Source: Wenzhouxiangella sp. AB-CW3 (GTDB lineage Bacteria; Pseudomonadota; Gammaproteobacteria; Xanthomonadales; Wenzhouxiangellaceae). Taken from it: a DNA stretch of 64,000 nucleotides. The translations under genes were made by a program, and so were the position numbers. The stretch spans positions 3,611,225-3,675,224 of the forward strand of contig NZ_CP061368.1 in NCBI RefSeq assembly GCF_014725735.1, given 5' to 3'. Below, in pieces: positions 45,204-54,358 of this stretch; positions within the stretch are counted from its first letter, which is position 1; each line of letters opens with the position of its first letter. The notes beneath the pieces are model-generated. The model searched no databases. It worked only from the letters and a program-made list of their open reading frames with translations, and was not told the DNA's origin.

Positions 45204-47081
45204 TCAGCGCGCACCCGGGCGGTAGCGAAACTTGAGAAACTTCTGTGCGTTGGCCAGCACCTTGAAGGCATCCTTGAGGCTGCGTCGCTCCAGGTTCGAG
45301 AGGGTTTCGGGGTCGATGTTGTTGTTGGGCGACCCGCCGACTTCGATGGCTGCGGCCTGGTGTCGCGCTCGCACGACCGAGATGAACTCCAGCGCATCGC
45401 GCAGGTCGTCGGCCATGCTGGCGGTCAGAAAGCCGGCAGCGCGGATATCGTCTAGCCGCCGAAAGGAGTTCTGGGCGGTCGAGCCGGCAGCCAGGGCATG
45501 CACGCGAATGACATCGACCATGGGCCCGGAACCGCGGCGCTTGAGGTTAATGGAGTTTTCGTGCCGGCCGCCCTTCTCGAGCACGAAATCACGGAAGAAC
45601 CCGAGTGGCGGCGTGCGGTTCTGGGCATTACGTGCCAGACAGCCGAGAAAGTGCGGCGACTGGCTGGCCTTGCCGGCGATGAAGGACTGGAGCGTGCTGG
45701 CGAGCGCCGTGTTCCCATGCACGCCGTCAAGATCGAAAAAGATCGAACTGTGCAGCAGGGTTTCGGGTTTGGGGTTTTCGATCCAGTCGGTAAACATCTG
45801 CTTCCACACCGCCAGCGGCTGGCGCCACTTGCGATTGGTCGCCATGACATCGCCCTTGCAGTAGGTGTAGCCCAGCCGGGCCAGGCCATCGGACACGAAT
45901 CGGGCCAGCTCCAGGAAATAGGCGTCGTGCTGTTGCGGGTCAAACGCATCGTCCAGCACCATGGCATTGTCCTGATCGGTGACGATGTACTGCTCATCGC
46001 GCGCCATTGAACCCAGTGCCAGGTAGCAGTACGGGACAGGCGGCGGGCCAAGCGCTTCTTCGCCAAGCTGGAGCAGGCGCTGCTTGAAGGCGCGACCAAT
46101 GCCGGCCATGGCACTGCCGATCATGTGCGAGTTGGCGTCCTCTTTCACCAGCCGCACAAAACAGTCCCGCACATCGCCGACCAGCGACTCCAGTCCCTCA
46201 ATACTGTTGCGATAGAGGATGTTGCGAACCACGAAAAGGCTGGATTGGGACTCATGCCCGGCAATGTCGGACAGATCCACCAGACCAATGAGGCGACCGC
46301 GATCGAGCACGGGTAGATGATGCACCTTGTCCCTGAGCATCACCATCAGCGCCTCGAACAGGAACTGGTCGCGCTCGATGGTGATCACCCCGGAGGACAT
46401 GACCTCGCTGACCGGCGTTTCGAACGACATTGCCTCGGCCACCACGCGACGTCTGAGATCACTGTCGGTGAGTACGCCGACCATGTCGCCGGCCATGACG
46501 CTTTCGCCGGGTTCACCGGCAACCACGATCACCGAGGAAATGTTTTCGCGTGTCATCAGCTCGGCAGCCTGCTGAACCCGGGCACTATCGGATATGACAA
46601 CCGGATGAAGGCTGACCAAGTGGTCGACGCGCGTTGTCAGCAGCGGATTGTCGCCAACCGATGCGGCCGCGGCCTGGCGCAGCCGGGTACGGTCCTCGAC
46701 CTCCACGAAGTCGGCAAACGACTCGAACTGTTCGAACAACTCATGGAACAGCGAGGCGGGAATGAAATAGACCAGCGTGTCTTCCTTCGCCCTGACCGGA
46801 AAACGCGCACGCCCGGTGGTCATCAGTGCCAGCTGGCCAAACAGCTCACCCTCACCCAGCCGATTGTAGAGCTCGCCATCGCGCCGGAACATTTCGACTG
46901 CGCCAGAGCGGATGTAGCCAAGATCGCTGACCTTGTTTCCGAAGGCCAACAGGGTGTCGCCGGCCTTGAAATAGCCGACCTCAACCTCACCGGCAACCCG
47001 ATCCAGCCATTCCCCGGGCAATTGATCAAACGGCGGGTGCCGTTTCAGGTGATCGCGGACCTCGAGTTGCTCGACTTCCAT
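45204..47081 (-). CDS. cNMP-binding/CBS/DUF294 nucleotidyltransferase
   Basis: A 625-residue cytoplasmic protein. Order: a cyclic-nucleotide-binding domain (about 10-125, with LGEGELFGQLALMTTGRARF), two CBS domains (about 150-290, LHPVVISDSARVQQAAELM and TIERDQFLFEALMVM), then a DUF294 nucleotidyltransferase-like domain (about 330-480) with GSMARDEQYIVTDQDNAMV and a C-terminal DUF294 domain (KRRGSGPMVDVIRVHALAAG). The GS and D-x-D-type residues suggest the nucleotidyltransferase site could be active, similar in concept to GlnD or MntA sites. ATG 47081 gives the natural N-terminus. Partner: the downstream exonuclease. Confidence 0.9.
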   Translation of the reverse strand: MEVEQLEVRDHLKRHPPFDQLPGEWLDRVAGEVEVGYFKAGDTLLAFGNKVSDLGYIRSGAVEMFRRDGELYNRLGEGELFGQLALMTTGRARFPVRAKEDTLVYFIPASLFHELFEQFESFADFVEVEDRTRLRQAAAASVGDNPLLTTRVDHLVSLHPVVISDSARVQQAAELMTRENISSVIVVAGEPGESVMAGDMVGVLTDSDLRRRVVAEAMSFETPVSEVMSSGVITIERDQFLFEALMVMLRDKVHHLPVLDRGRLIGLVDLSDIAGHESQSSLFVVRNILYRNSIEGLESLVGDVRDCFVRLVKEDANSHMIGSAMAGIGRAFKQRLLQLGEEALGPPPVPYCYLALGSMARDEQYIVTDQDNAMVLDDAFDPQQHDAYFLELARFVSDGLARLGYTYCKGDVMATNRKWRQPLAVWKQMFTDWIENPKPETLLHSSIFFDLDGVHGNTALASTLQSFIAGKASQSPHFLGCLARNAQNRTPPLGFFRDFVLEKGGRHENSINLKRRGSGPMVDVIRVHALAAGSTAQNSFRRLDDIRAAGFLTASMADDLRDALEFISVVRARHQAAAIEVGGSPNNNIDPETLSNLERRSLKDAFKVLANAQKFLKFRYRPGAR

Positions 47082-47121
47082 GCGCCTGCTCCCTGCACGA
47101 CCGGCATCAATGCGGCTCAAA

Positions 47122-48078
47122 CTACCACGGCAGCGCGTCGAGATCGACGTTTCCGCCGGTGAGTATGATCCCAACGCGCAGCCCGTTGATGCCCATGTCA
47201 TGTTCGCTCAGTGCGGCCAGCGGGACCGCGCACGAGGGTTCGATGATGATTTTCATCCGCTCCCAAACCGTGCGCATCTCGCGGATGATGGCCTCTTCCG
47301 ACACGGTCAGAATGTCGTCGACATGATCACGGATCACGGCCAGATTGAGCGGACCCAGTGTGGTTCTCAATCCATCGGCCACCGTCTGCTCGGGCGATGC
47401 GGGTTCGAGTTTTCCGGAATGAAACGACCGCGCAGCGTCATCGGCATTTCGGGGCTCGGCACCGATCACACGAATGTCGGGGGCCAGGTGGCGTGCAGCG
47501 ATGGCCGTGCCGCTGATCAGTCCGCCACCACCGACCGGCGCCAAGATGACGTCGAGGTCCGGAATCTCGCCTAGCAACTCACTGGCGGCCGTTCCCTGAC
47601 CGGCAATGATGTCGGGGTGATTGTAGGGCGGCACGAAGACATGATCATGCCGGTCAATCAATTCCTGAACGGCGTCATCGCGGCTTTTCGTTCCCGGCGC
47701 GCAGAACACGACCTCGGCGCCGTATTCGCGCACGGCTTCGACTTTGACCCGGGCGGAATCGTCCGGCATCACCACCACGGCCTGATAGCCGTGAAGCCTT
47801 GACGCCAGTGCAACGGCCTGACCATGATTGCCGGAGGAGTGCGTGATGACGCCACGGCGGGCCGTTTCGGCTGGCAGGGCGGCAATCGCATTGCATGCAC
47901 CGCGGAACTTGAATGCACCAACTCTCTGAAAATTCTCGCACTTGAAGAACAGGTTGGCACCTGTTCGACGATTGAAGTAGCGACTGCTCAGCACGGGAGT
48001 GCGATGGACGTAGCCATCAATGCGTCGGACAGCCTGCTCGATATCCGTCCAGGATGGCAGGCGCAAGGTCTCGGACAT
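47122..48078 (-). CDS. Threonine dehydratase/serine racemase-like PLP enzyme
   Basis: A fold-type II PLP enzyme of 318 residues. The Schiff-base lysine lies in VGAFKFRGACNAI. The phosphate-binding glycine loop is in LAPVGGGGLISG, and the asparagine contact is SSGNHGQAVALAS. It lacks the C-terminal regulatory ACT domain of biosynthetic IlvA, so it resembles catabolic threonine/serine dehydratases, serine racemase or 3-hydroxyaspartate dehydratase. It is the last gene of a minus-strand group with a ThDP enzyme 43 bp upstream. Whether it shares a pathway with them is not known. Confidence 0.9.
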   Translation of the reverse strand: MSETLRLPSWTDIEQAVRRIDGYVHRTPVLSSRYFNRRTGANLFFKCENFQRVGAFKFRGACNAIAALPAETARRGVITHSSGNHGQAVALASRLHGYQAVVVMPDDSARVKVEAVREYGAEVVFCAPGTKSRDDAVQELIDRHDHVFVPPYNHPDIIAGQGTAASELLGEIPDLDVILAPVGGGGLISGTAIAARHLAPDIRVIGAEPRNADDAARSFHSGKLEPASPEQTVADGLRTTLGPLNLAVIRDHVDDILTVSEEAIIREMRTVWERMKIIIEPSCAVPLAALSEHDMGINGLRVGIILTGGNVDLDALPW

Positions 48079-48121
48079 ATCAGCTCCAACCTTCTTTTAG
48101 TTGTGTCATGGCGCAGTCGAG

Positions 48122-49783
48122 TCAGGGCGCCAGCTTTTTCTTCAATGCCTTGGCCATCGGTCTTGGCATGGCCGGCAAGGATCGCAGCAGCCACGGCAGG
48201 ATACGGCGTTTGGTGCGGTTGAGGGATTCGGGAATGACCGCCTCGATCAGGTGCGGGCCGGGTTGCTCGAAGGCATATTCCATGGCCCGGCAGAAGTCTT
48301 CCGCGGTATCCGTGCGAACGGCGTGCACGCCCATGCCCTGGGCCAATCGGGCAAAGTTGAGGTTCGGTTCGGTGAGGTCAAGCTGCGACCGGGCCTTGGG
48401 TCCGCCGCTGTCGCGGGCTCCTACCCGCTCCAACTCGACGTTGAGAATCGAATAGGCGGCATTGGCGAACACCACCACGGTCACATCGAGGTTTTCGCGT
48501 GCCATGGTCCACAGCGCCTGGTTGGTGTACATGGCCGACCCGTCCCCCACCAGCGCCAGAACCGGCCGGCCTGGGCAGGCGATGGCGGCGCCGACCGCAT
48601 TGGGCAGGCTCTGACCGATGGCACCGCCGGTGAGTGTGATCAGGTCATGCTTCGGAGCCCCGGCCGTCATCACAGGCAGCATCAGGCCCGATGTATTGGC
48701 CTCGTCCACCATGATGGCATTGTCGGGCAGCAGGTGACCGATGGCCTTGCAGACCTTCTCGGCGCTCAGCCGGCCGCGGGGGCGACCGGGGCGGGCGGAC
48801 TTCTGCAGATCAGGTTCAGTGCCCTCGGCTCCAACCGCCGCGGCCAGCTTCGCCAGACTTGCTGCTGCATCCTGATCCGCCGCAGCCAGCGTATGCACCT
48901 GGCAATGGTCCGGAACCAGCTCACTGGGCTTTCCAGGATAGGCAAAGAAAGAGACCGGCGGCCGGGTATCGACCAGCACTAGGTGGTCGAACTCCGCCAG
49001 TTGCAAAATGGCCAGTTCGGCCAGGTAGGCAATACGCTCGACCATGGGTCGGCCCGCACCACGCTCCAGGCGCGTCGGAAACACCTCGGAAAAGACCTTG
49101 ACGCCGGCATGCGCGGCGATGCGCCCGGCCTCAACCAGGGCCGGCTCGCGCAGGGCTTGCCCGCCGAGAAGCATGGCTACTCGGCCGCCCGAACAGATGG
49201 CCTCTGCTATGGACTGGACGGTCTGATCATCAGCCGGCTCGGGTGCCGGCATGACGGGCAGCGTTGCCGGCTGTCCACCTTCGCCCCAGGAAATATCGGC
49301 CGGCAGGATCAGCGTAGCAACCCGACCCGGTGGACCGATTGCCGCAGCGATTGCTGCCGCGGCATCTCGACAGAGGTCTTGAGTGGATTGCGAGGAGTGC
49401 ACGAATTCCGGCGAGACATTGCGTGCCACGGTCTCGATGTCGGACTGCAACTGCGCATCGAGCGGCTGGTGATAGGTGGCATGATCACCCACGATATTGA
49501 CCACGGGCACCTTGCCCTTGCGTGCGTTGTGCAGATTGGCCAGTCCATTGCCCAAGCCACAACCCAGATGCAACAACACGGCAGCCGGCTTGTCGGCCAT
49601 GCGGGCATAGCCGTCTGCGGCCCCCGTGGCCACGCCCTCGAACAGCCCCAGCACCGCGCGCATGCGAGGTTCATCGTCAAGGGCGGCGACAAAATGCATC
49701 TCGCTGGTGCCAGGGTTGGTGAAACAGACCTCGATACCAGCATCAGCCAGCGTCTTCATAAGAGCTTGAGCGCCATTGGGCAT
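48122..49783 (-). CDS. ThDP-dependent acetolactate synthase-like enzyme
   Basis: A 553-residue thiamine-diphosphate enzyme. The N-terminal domain has FTNPGTSEMHFVAAL and the activating glutamate in GLFEGVATGAADGYAR. The C-terminal domain has the ThDP/Mg motif GDGSAMYTNQALWTMA ending with NAAYSI. It lacks features of true acetolactate synthase partners: no regulatory subunit is near. It is more likely a 2-oxo-acid decarboxylase or related ligase, as in benzoylformate decarboxylase, but the substrate is unknown. ATG 49783 follows AGGAG. A 2-hydroxy-acid dehydrogenase gene lies upstream across a repeat element; product 2-oxo acids from that enzyme could feed this one. Confidence 0.85.
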   Translation of the reverse strand: MPNGAQALMKTLADAGIEVCFTNPGTSEMHFVAALDDEPRMRAVLGLFEGVATGAADGYARMADKPAAVLLHLGCGLGNGLANLHNARKGKVPVVNIVGDHATYHQPLDAQLQSDIETVARNVSPEFVHSSQSTQDLCRDAAAAIAAAIGPPGRVATLILPADISWGEGGQPATLPVMPAPEPADDQTVQSIAEAICSGGRVAMLLGGQALREPALVEAGRIAAHAGVKVFSEVFPTRLERGAGRPMVERIAYLAELAILQLAEFDHLVLVDTRPPVSFFAYPGKPSELVPDHCQVHTLAAADQDAAASLAKLAAAVGAEGTEPDLQKSARPGRPRGRLSAEKVCKAIGHLLPDNAIMVDEANTSGLMLPVMTAGAPKHDLITLTGGAIGQSLPNAVGAAIACPGRPVLALVGDGSAMYTNQALWTMARENLDVTVVVFANAAYSILNVELERVGARDSGGPKARSQLDLTEPNLNFARLAQGMGVHAVRTDTAEDFCRAMEYAFEQPGPHLIEAVIPESLNRTKRRILPWLLRSLPAMPRPMAKALKKKLAP

Positions 49784-49860
49784 AGCTGGTCTCCTGTCAT
49801 TTCGGATTACTTCCAACCGCGAATCAACGCGGGTTCTCGTGGGTGGGTTTCAAAAAAGGA

Positions 49861-49956
49861 TCACACCACAGAGGTACAGAGTGCACAGAGGAAAGAATTA
49901 AAAACAGTTCTTTCAAATCATCTCAACCTCTGTGTTCTCTGTGACTCTGTGGTGAA
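49861..49956. repeat. CACAGAG-type inverted repeat
   Basis: The left arm (49861-49893, TCACACCACAGAGGTACAGA and on) and the right arm (49927-49956, complement of TTCACCACAGAGTCACAGAG) pair to a long imperfect hairpin with a spacer of about 33 bases. It belongs to the same family as 5059-5474. The right arm is translated as the last residues (DSPQSHREHRG) of the upstream 2-hydroxy-acid dehydrogenase gene. Confidence 0.85.
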
Positions 49957-51131
49957 TCCTGCAATTCGCTGGATTCCCGCTGACCGGTATCAAGACAATG
50001 GGGGCCGATATCGGCGATGCGGGTCACACCGGTCAGGGCCATGGCCAGGCGCAGTTCCTCGCGGTAGCCGGCCAGAAGTCGTTCGAGGCCCGGCCGGCCG
50101 CCGCCGGCCAGCGCCCAGATCCACGCGCGCCCGATCAGCACCCCACTGGCACCCAAGGCCAGTGCACGGTAGATGTCAATACCGCCGCGAATGCCGCCGT
50201 CTACAAGGATTTCGCAGCGCCCGCCCACCGCGCTGACAATCTCCGGCAGTTTCATGGCCGTCGAGGACACGCCATCGAGCTGGCGACCACCGTGGTTCGA
50301 CACCACGATGCCGTCCACGCCCATCGCCGCCGCACGCTCGGCATCGTCGCCATCAAGCACTCCCTTCAACAAGAGCTTGCCCTTCCAGTAGTCGCGCAGC
50401 CATTCGACATCGGCCCAGGTGACGGTCGGATCAAACTGGGTATCGATCCACTTGCGAAACGAATCGGGGTCGCTGGCCGCAGGCACGTGCGGGTTCATCG
50501 TCCCCAGGCACATCGGACCCCCGCGCAACGGCACATCCCACAGCCAGCCGGGCCTGGAGAGCACCTGGGCAATCTTCAGCAGTTTCGCTCGCGTACCCGG
50601 CACCGCCATGCCGTTTCGGGTATCGCGATGACGTGGGCCCGGCATGGGCAAATCCACGGTAAAGACCAGGGTTCGACAACCGACCGACCAGGCCCGATCC
50701 ACGACCGCCTTGACGATGTCGCGGTCTCGAATCATGTAGAGCTGAAACCAGAAGGGCCGGCTGGCGGCCCCGGCCAGCTCTTCAAGCCCGCAGATTCCCA
50801 CCGTCGACAGGGTGAACGGCACACCGGCCGCTTCGGACTCGGCCAAGGCCTGGAGCTCGCCGCGGCGCGCACTCATACCGCCAAGACCGATCGGCGCCAG
50901 CGCCAGCGGCATCTGCAGGTCCTCGCCGGCGACCGTGGTTGCCGTGTCAATCGAATCGACATCGACCAACACGCTTTGCCTGAGCTTCACGTGATCCCAG
51001 TCGGCTGCATTGGCTGTCAGAGTCCACTCGCGACCGGAGCCGCCGGCATAGTAGTCATAAAGAAATCGCGGCAGGCGCTTTCGTGCCCGGGAACGAAAGT
51101 CTTCGAAGGTTGCGGGTATCTGTCGAATCAT
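49923..51131 (-). CDS. FMN-dependent alpha-hydroxy-acid dehydrogenase
   Basis: A TIM-barrel flavoenzyme of 402 residues from the lactate/glycolate/mandelate oxidase family (LldD-like). It oxidises (S)-2-hydroxy acids to 2-oxo acids. Signatures are FLYDYYAGGSGREWTL, ALAPIGLGGMSARRGE, FQLYMIRDRDI and the catalytic His with FMN contacts in VVSNHGGRQLDGVSST, followed by LVDGGIRGGIDIYRALALGA. The start ATG at 51131 overlaps the stop of the upstream FAD dehydrogenase by four bases (ATGA). The last 11 residues come from an inverted-repeat element, so the natural C-terminus has probably been replaced or extended. Substrate unknown. Confidence 0.9.
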   Translation of the reverse strand: MIRQIPATFEDFRSRARKRLPRFLYDYYAGGSGREWTLTANAADWDHVKLRQSVLVDVDSIDTATTVAGEDLQMPLALAPIGLGGMSARRGELQALAESEAAGVPFTLSTVGICGLEELAGAASRPFWFQLYMIRDRDIVKAVVDRAWSVGCRTLVFTVDLPMPGPRHRDTRNGMAVPGTRAKLLKIAQVLSRPGWLWDVPLRGGPMCLGTMNPHVPAASDPDSFRKWIDTQFDPTVTWADVEWLRDYWKGKLLLKGVLDGDDAERAAAMGVDGIVVSNHGGRQLDGVSSTAMKLPEIVSAVGGRCEILVDGGIRGGIDIYRALALGASGVLIGRAWIWALAGGGRPGLERLLAGYREELRLAMALTGVTRIADIGPHCLDTGQRESSELQDSPQSHREHRG

Positions 51132-52756
51132 GAGAACTCTCGCGAATCGCCGGAGAGGATCGAACGGGCAGCAGCCCGCGCCGTGAGAATACAGCCAGGC
51201 AGGAAAGTGCCTTCCAGCGATCGTTTGCCATTGCAATTGCCTCCCCCGAAACCCGCCGCCTCGCCGACGCAGTACAGTCCATCAATGGGCTGACCGGCGC
51301 CATCGAGCACCCGGCTTTGCAGATCGGTACGCAGCCCGCCGAGGCTCTTGCGGGTAATCAGCTGCATGCGGATGGCGATGAACGGCCCGGCGCCTTTCTT
51401 TCTCAGCGGAGCCGGCGTGCAGGTGCGCAGCCTGTCCGGGCCCCACTGCCGCGCATGCCGGATCATGCGAATCTGGGCATCGTTGTTGAGCGCATCGCGT
51501 TTGTCGAAATTGGCATCGAAGGCGTTCACCGTGGCTTCAAGAACGGCGGCATCCATATCATGCGTGCAGGTCAGCTGGTTCATTTTGCCTGCCAGCCCGT
51601 CCAGCGTGTCGTCGACCAGGAAGTCATCACTCTCGTGCAGTATTTGCTCATACAGGCGCTTGTTGCCCAACAACAGTTCCTTCAGAAACACGGGGAACCG
51701 CTTTTCGCGAATGGCGTGGTTGTGCTCGGCGCCGGAGATGGCGAACTCCTTGAGCGCGATGCGGCGGTTGAGCAAATGCCAGGTCCAGGGCTTTTCCTGC
51801 TCGGCCACGCGTTGGCACAGCCAGTGGGTGTCGAAACCGGTGACCAGGGGTTCCGGGCCGATACGACGACCACTGTGATCCAGCCAAAGTGCCGACTTGC
51901 ACGGGATGCTTGACAGCCCATGGCCTGAGAAATGCGGATAGGGGTGAGAGAATCCCGCGGCGTAGTTCCACATCTCCCCGGGGTTGACGATCTGACCGCC
52001 CAGGTGTCGCTCGGTGAAATGGTGAAGTTGCCCATCGGCAAACGGATGGGCGCCATTGAGCATGGCTTCCGGCTGGGGCCTGCTTTTCGGCCAGTGGGCC
52101 CGGCACTGTTCATGGCTGCCATTGATGCCACCCGTGGCGAGCACCACGACCGGCGCCTGCAGGCGCACTTCCCGGCCGCTGGATTCATCCATGGCCAGCG
52201 CACCACAGACCCGCCCGCCGGCCTGCTCGATGCGGTCGACCCGGTGACCATGCAGCAGGGTCAGCCGGCCGCCTTCGCCGGCCCGGCCCAGGTGATCGAT
52301 CATGCACCGCGTCAGCTCGCGTGCCGTTCCCCAGACAATGTGGTAGCGCGGTACCGAATTGCCTTCGCCAAAGCGGCCGCGCTCGACCCAGTTGACCGCC
52401 GGCATGAACTTAAGCCCGTGTTCGACCAGCCAGTCATAGACCTCGGGCCGCGAACGCTCGACATAATGCTCGGCCCAGGCGACCGAACGCCGGTCGCTGC
52501 GATCAAGCTCACCAAAGCGCAGCCAGTCGGCGAGAGCCCGCTCCGGTGTATCAGTGATCTTCGCACGCGCCTGCAACGGTGTGCCAATCAGCGCCATGCC
52601 ACCAAACGCCCACAACGCCAGGCCACCAAAGCGATCCGGCGTGTCGCGCTCAACCAGTGTCACCGAACGCCCGCCACGCAGGACCTCCAGCGCGGTGACG
52701 ATACCGGCGAGGCCGCCTCCAATCACCACCACATCGGAAGACAGGTTGCGCCTCAC
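51128..52756 (-). CDS. FAD-binding dehydrogenase, KstD/fumarate reductase type
   Basis: A flavoprotein of about 542 residues. The N-terminal dinucleotide motif is VVVIGGGLAGIVTALEVL, and the C-terminal FAD contact is DGLYCVGEAAGFGGGNCNGKRSLEGTFLPGCILTARAA. Between them lies the large insert typical of the FAD_binding_2 superfamily (fumarate reductase, 3-ketosteroid-delta-1-dehydrogenase). It has no signal peptide, so it is cytoplasmic. The start is uncertain: GTG 52756 follows a GGGG, TTG 52762 is close, and an ATG at 52810 would add 18 residues. It is coupled to the hydroxy-acid dehydrogenase gene by a four-base overlap. Confidence 0.85.
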   Translation of the reverse strand: MRRNLSSDVVVIGGGLAGIVTALEVLRGGRSVTLVERDTPDRFGGLALWAFGGMALIGTPLQARAKITDTPERALADWLRFGELDRSDRRSVAWAEHYVERSRPEVYDWLVEHGLKFMPAVNWVERGRFGEGNSVPRYHIVWGTARELTRCMIDHLGRAGEGGRLTLLHGHRVDRIEQAGGRVCGALAMDESSGREVRLQAPVVVLATGGINGSHEQCRAHWPKSRPQPEAMLNGAHPFADGQLHHFTERHLGGQIVNPGEMWNYAAGFSHPYPHFSGHGLSSIPCKSALWLDHSGRRIGPEPLVTGFDTHWLCQRVAEQEKPWTWHLLNRRIALKEFAISGAEHNHAIREKRFPVFLKELLLGNKRLYEQILHESDDFLVDDTLDGLAGKMNQLTCTHDMDAAVLEATVNAFDANFDKRDALNNDAQIRMIRHARQWGPDRLRTCTPAPLRKKGAGPFIAIRMQLITRKSLGGLRTDLQSRVLDGAGQPIDGLYCVGEAAGFGGGNCNGKRSLEGTFLPGCILTARAAARSILSGDSREFS

Positions 52757-52975
52757 GACCAAAACCCCGATCTGGAGGCCCCAGCAACGTGTAGCTGTAC
52801 GGTCATGCAACCAATCATAATCTGCAAGACTACATCAATCAGACCACTTTGCCTGCATTTGCAGGAATGTGATCACGCATGCTTTTCAGCCATGGCCCTG
52901 ACCCAGTTCATGAAACCGCGGATGAACGCAGATTCATGGACTTGCCAATGAGGCCGGCATCATGACCAACATCAT

Positions 52976-53650
52976 TCATTGCCGCCAGCCTGCTTGCGAC
53001 TCCGTGGCTGTCACCTTGCGCATGACAGCAAGCGCCGACCGGTCGACCACCCGCATCACGCCGGGCCGAATTTGATCGAGCAGGTGACTGAAGCCCAGGC
53101 TGGCCGAACTGACACCCCACGCCAGCAGGGGGAACACAATGAACATGACGATCCAGCCCGCAGCCGGACCGGCATAGGCCTCGCTGCCGAACAGCCAGGC
53201 AAAGAACAGCAGCGCCGAGCAGGCGGCAGCGGCCAGGCCCGCGCGCAGGATCTTGCGTTTGATGGTTGCCGGCCGCCAGGGCCCGAACAAGCAGCTGCGC
53301 AACAAGCCGAGGAGGAAACCGGCCAGTGCCGCAAACAGCCAGATACGGTAGACCCAGGGCTTGAAGTCCTGCTCGGTGAGAACAATGGTTTCAGCCTCGC
53401 CCCCGTTTTCCTCGCCCTGCTCGACCGGGCCCAGCCAGCGCTCCACCCAGGGCTCTGCCCGCTCAAGCATGCTGTCGATATCGCCCTGAAAATTGATCGC
53501 CAGCATCAAGACAACAACCAGCAGCAGCAAGGCCCAGGAAAACACCATGGGAACCAGCGCCAGCCAGCGAAGGTAATCGACGGCGAAGGCGGCCAGCAGG
53601 CCGGGCAGGCCGGCACGTTCCTCGGGTGTGGTTCGACTCTCGGAACTCAC
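52976..53650 (-). CDS. Four-helix membrane protein, unknown function
   Basis: A 224-residue inner-membrane protein with about four hydrophobic segments (LRWLALVPMVFSWALLLLVVVLMLAI; IWLFAALAGFLLGLLRS; GLAAAACSALLFFAWLF; GWIVMFIVFPLLAWG). A loop of acidic residues (GEENGGEAETIVLTEQD) lies between the first two. I do not recognise the family. The GTG at 53650 overlaps the moaB stop as GTGA, a coupling signature, so this start is preferred over the ATG at 53686. The position suggests expression with the molybdenum cofactor genes, but no function can be inferred. Confidence 0.7.
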   Translation of the reverse strand: MSSESRTTPEERAGLPGLLAAFAVDYLRWLALVPMVFSWALLLLVVVLMLAINFQGDIDSMLERAEPWVERWLGPVEQGEENGGEAETIVLTEQDFKPWVYRIWLFAALAGFLLGLLRSCLFGPWRPATIKRKILRAGLAAAACSALLFFAWLFGSEAYAGPAAGWIVMFIVFPLLAWGVSSASLGFSHLLDQIRPGVMRVVDRSALAVMRKVTATESQAGWRQ

Positions 53651-54180
53651 TCGTTCAACCGTGGAATCAGCGACACGAAATTGCATGGGCCGGTGCGCGA
53701 GTCAAGCTGGGCTTCAAGAATGCGATCCCAGGCGGTCCTGCAGGCACCGGTCGAGCCCGGCAAACCGAAGATCAGCGTGGCATTGGCGGTGCCGGCAAAT
53801 GCGCGCGACTGGATGGTGGAAGTGCCAATTTCTTCCAGCGAATAGTAGCGGAACAATTCCCCGAAACCCGGAATCTCGCGCACCAGCAAGGGCCCGATGG
53901 CCTCGGGCGTGGAATCGCGCCCGGTAATGCCGGTGCCGCCGGTGATCAGCACGCAGTCGACATCGTCCGCCGCAATCCAGGCCGACACCGCCGCGCGCAA
54001 CTGAAAGATGTCGTCAGGCAACAACTTGCGATCGGCCAGCACATGACCGGCCGACACGATGCGCTCGGAAAGCGTGTCACCGGAGGTGTCGTTGTCACGC
54101 GTTCGCGAATCGGAAACGGTGAGGACGGCGATGCTCAGGGGCTTGAGAGGGGTGTGGGATTGGCAGCGGGTTTTGGACAT
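53647..54180 (-). CDS. moaB: Molybdenum cofactor biosynthesis protein MoaB
   Basis: A 177-residue MogA/MoaB-type protein that adenylates molybdopterin before molybdate insertion by MoeA. Signatures are [43 protein letters not shown] and the C-terminal [23 protein letters not shown]. It lies downstream of moeA, separated by 178 bases that contain a TTAAGTG inverted repeat, and upstream-coupled to a membrane protein gene. Confidence 0.93.
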   Translation of the reverse strand: MSKTRCQSHTPLKPLSIAVLTVSDSRTRDNDTSGDTLSERIVSAGHVLADRKLLPDDIFQLRAAVSAWIAADDVDCVLITGGTGITGRDSTPEAIGPLLVREIPGFGELFRYYSLEEIGTSTIQSRAFAGTANATLIFGLPGSTGACRTAWDRILEAQLDSRTGPCNFVSLIPRLNE

Positions 54181-54189
54181 GGATTGGGA

Positions 54190-54344
54190 GTGTTAAGTGT
54201 TAGGTGTTAAGTGTGAAGTGTGAAGACGGTCAGGGTCCGGTCCGCCCGCGTTGCTTCCCGGCTACAGTCCAAACCGAAGCCAAGAACATCGGACAACCAC
54301 CATACCAGCCTAATACCCACCACTTAACACCTAACACTTAACAC
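54190..54344. repeat. GTTAAGT-type inverted repeat
   Basis: The 24-base arms 54190-54213 and 54321-54344 are perfect inverted copies, starting GTGTTAAGTGTTAGGTG. They are built from imperfect tandem GTTAAGT-like words, with additional GTGTGAAG words beyond the left arm. The element fills the gap between moeA and moaB. No protein or RNA gene was recognised in the loop. Confidence 0.85.
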
Positions 54345-54358
54345 TTCACACTATCCCC

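Noticed and set aside
48122-49783. Call of true acetolactate synthase (ilvB)
   Set aside because: No small regulatory subunit or other isoleucine/valine genes are near, and the neighbours suggest 2-oxo-acid chemistry of another kind.
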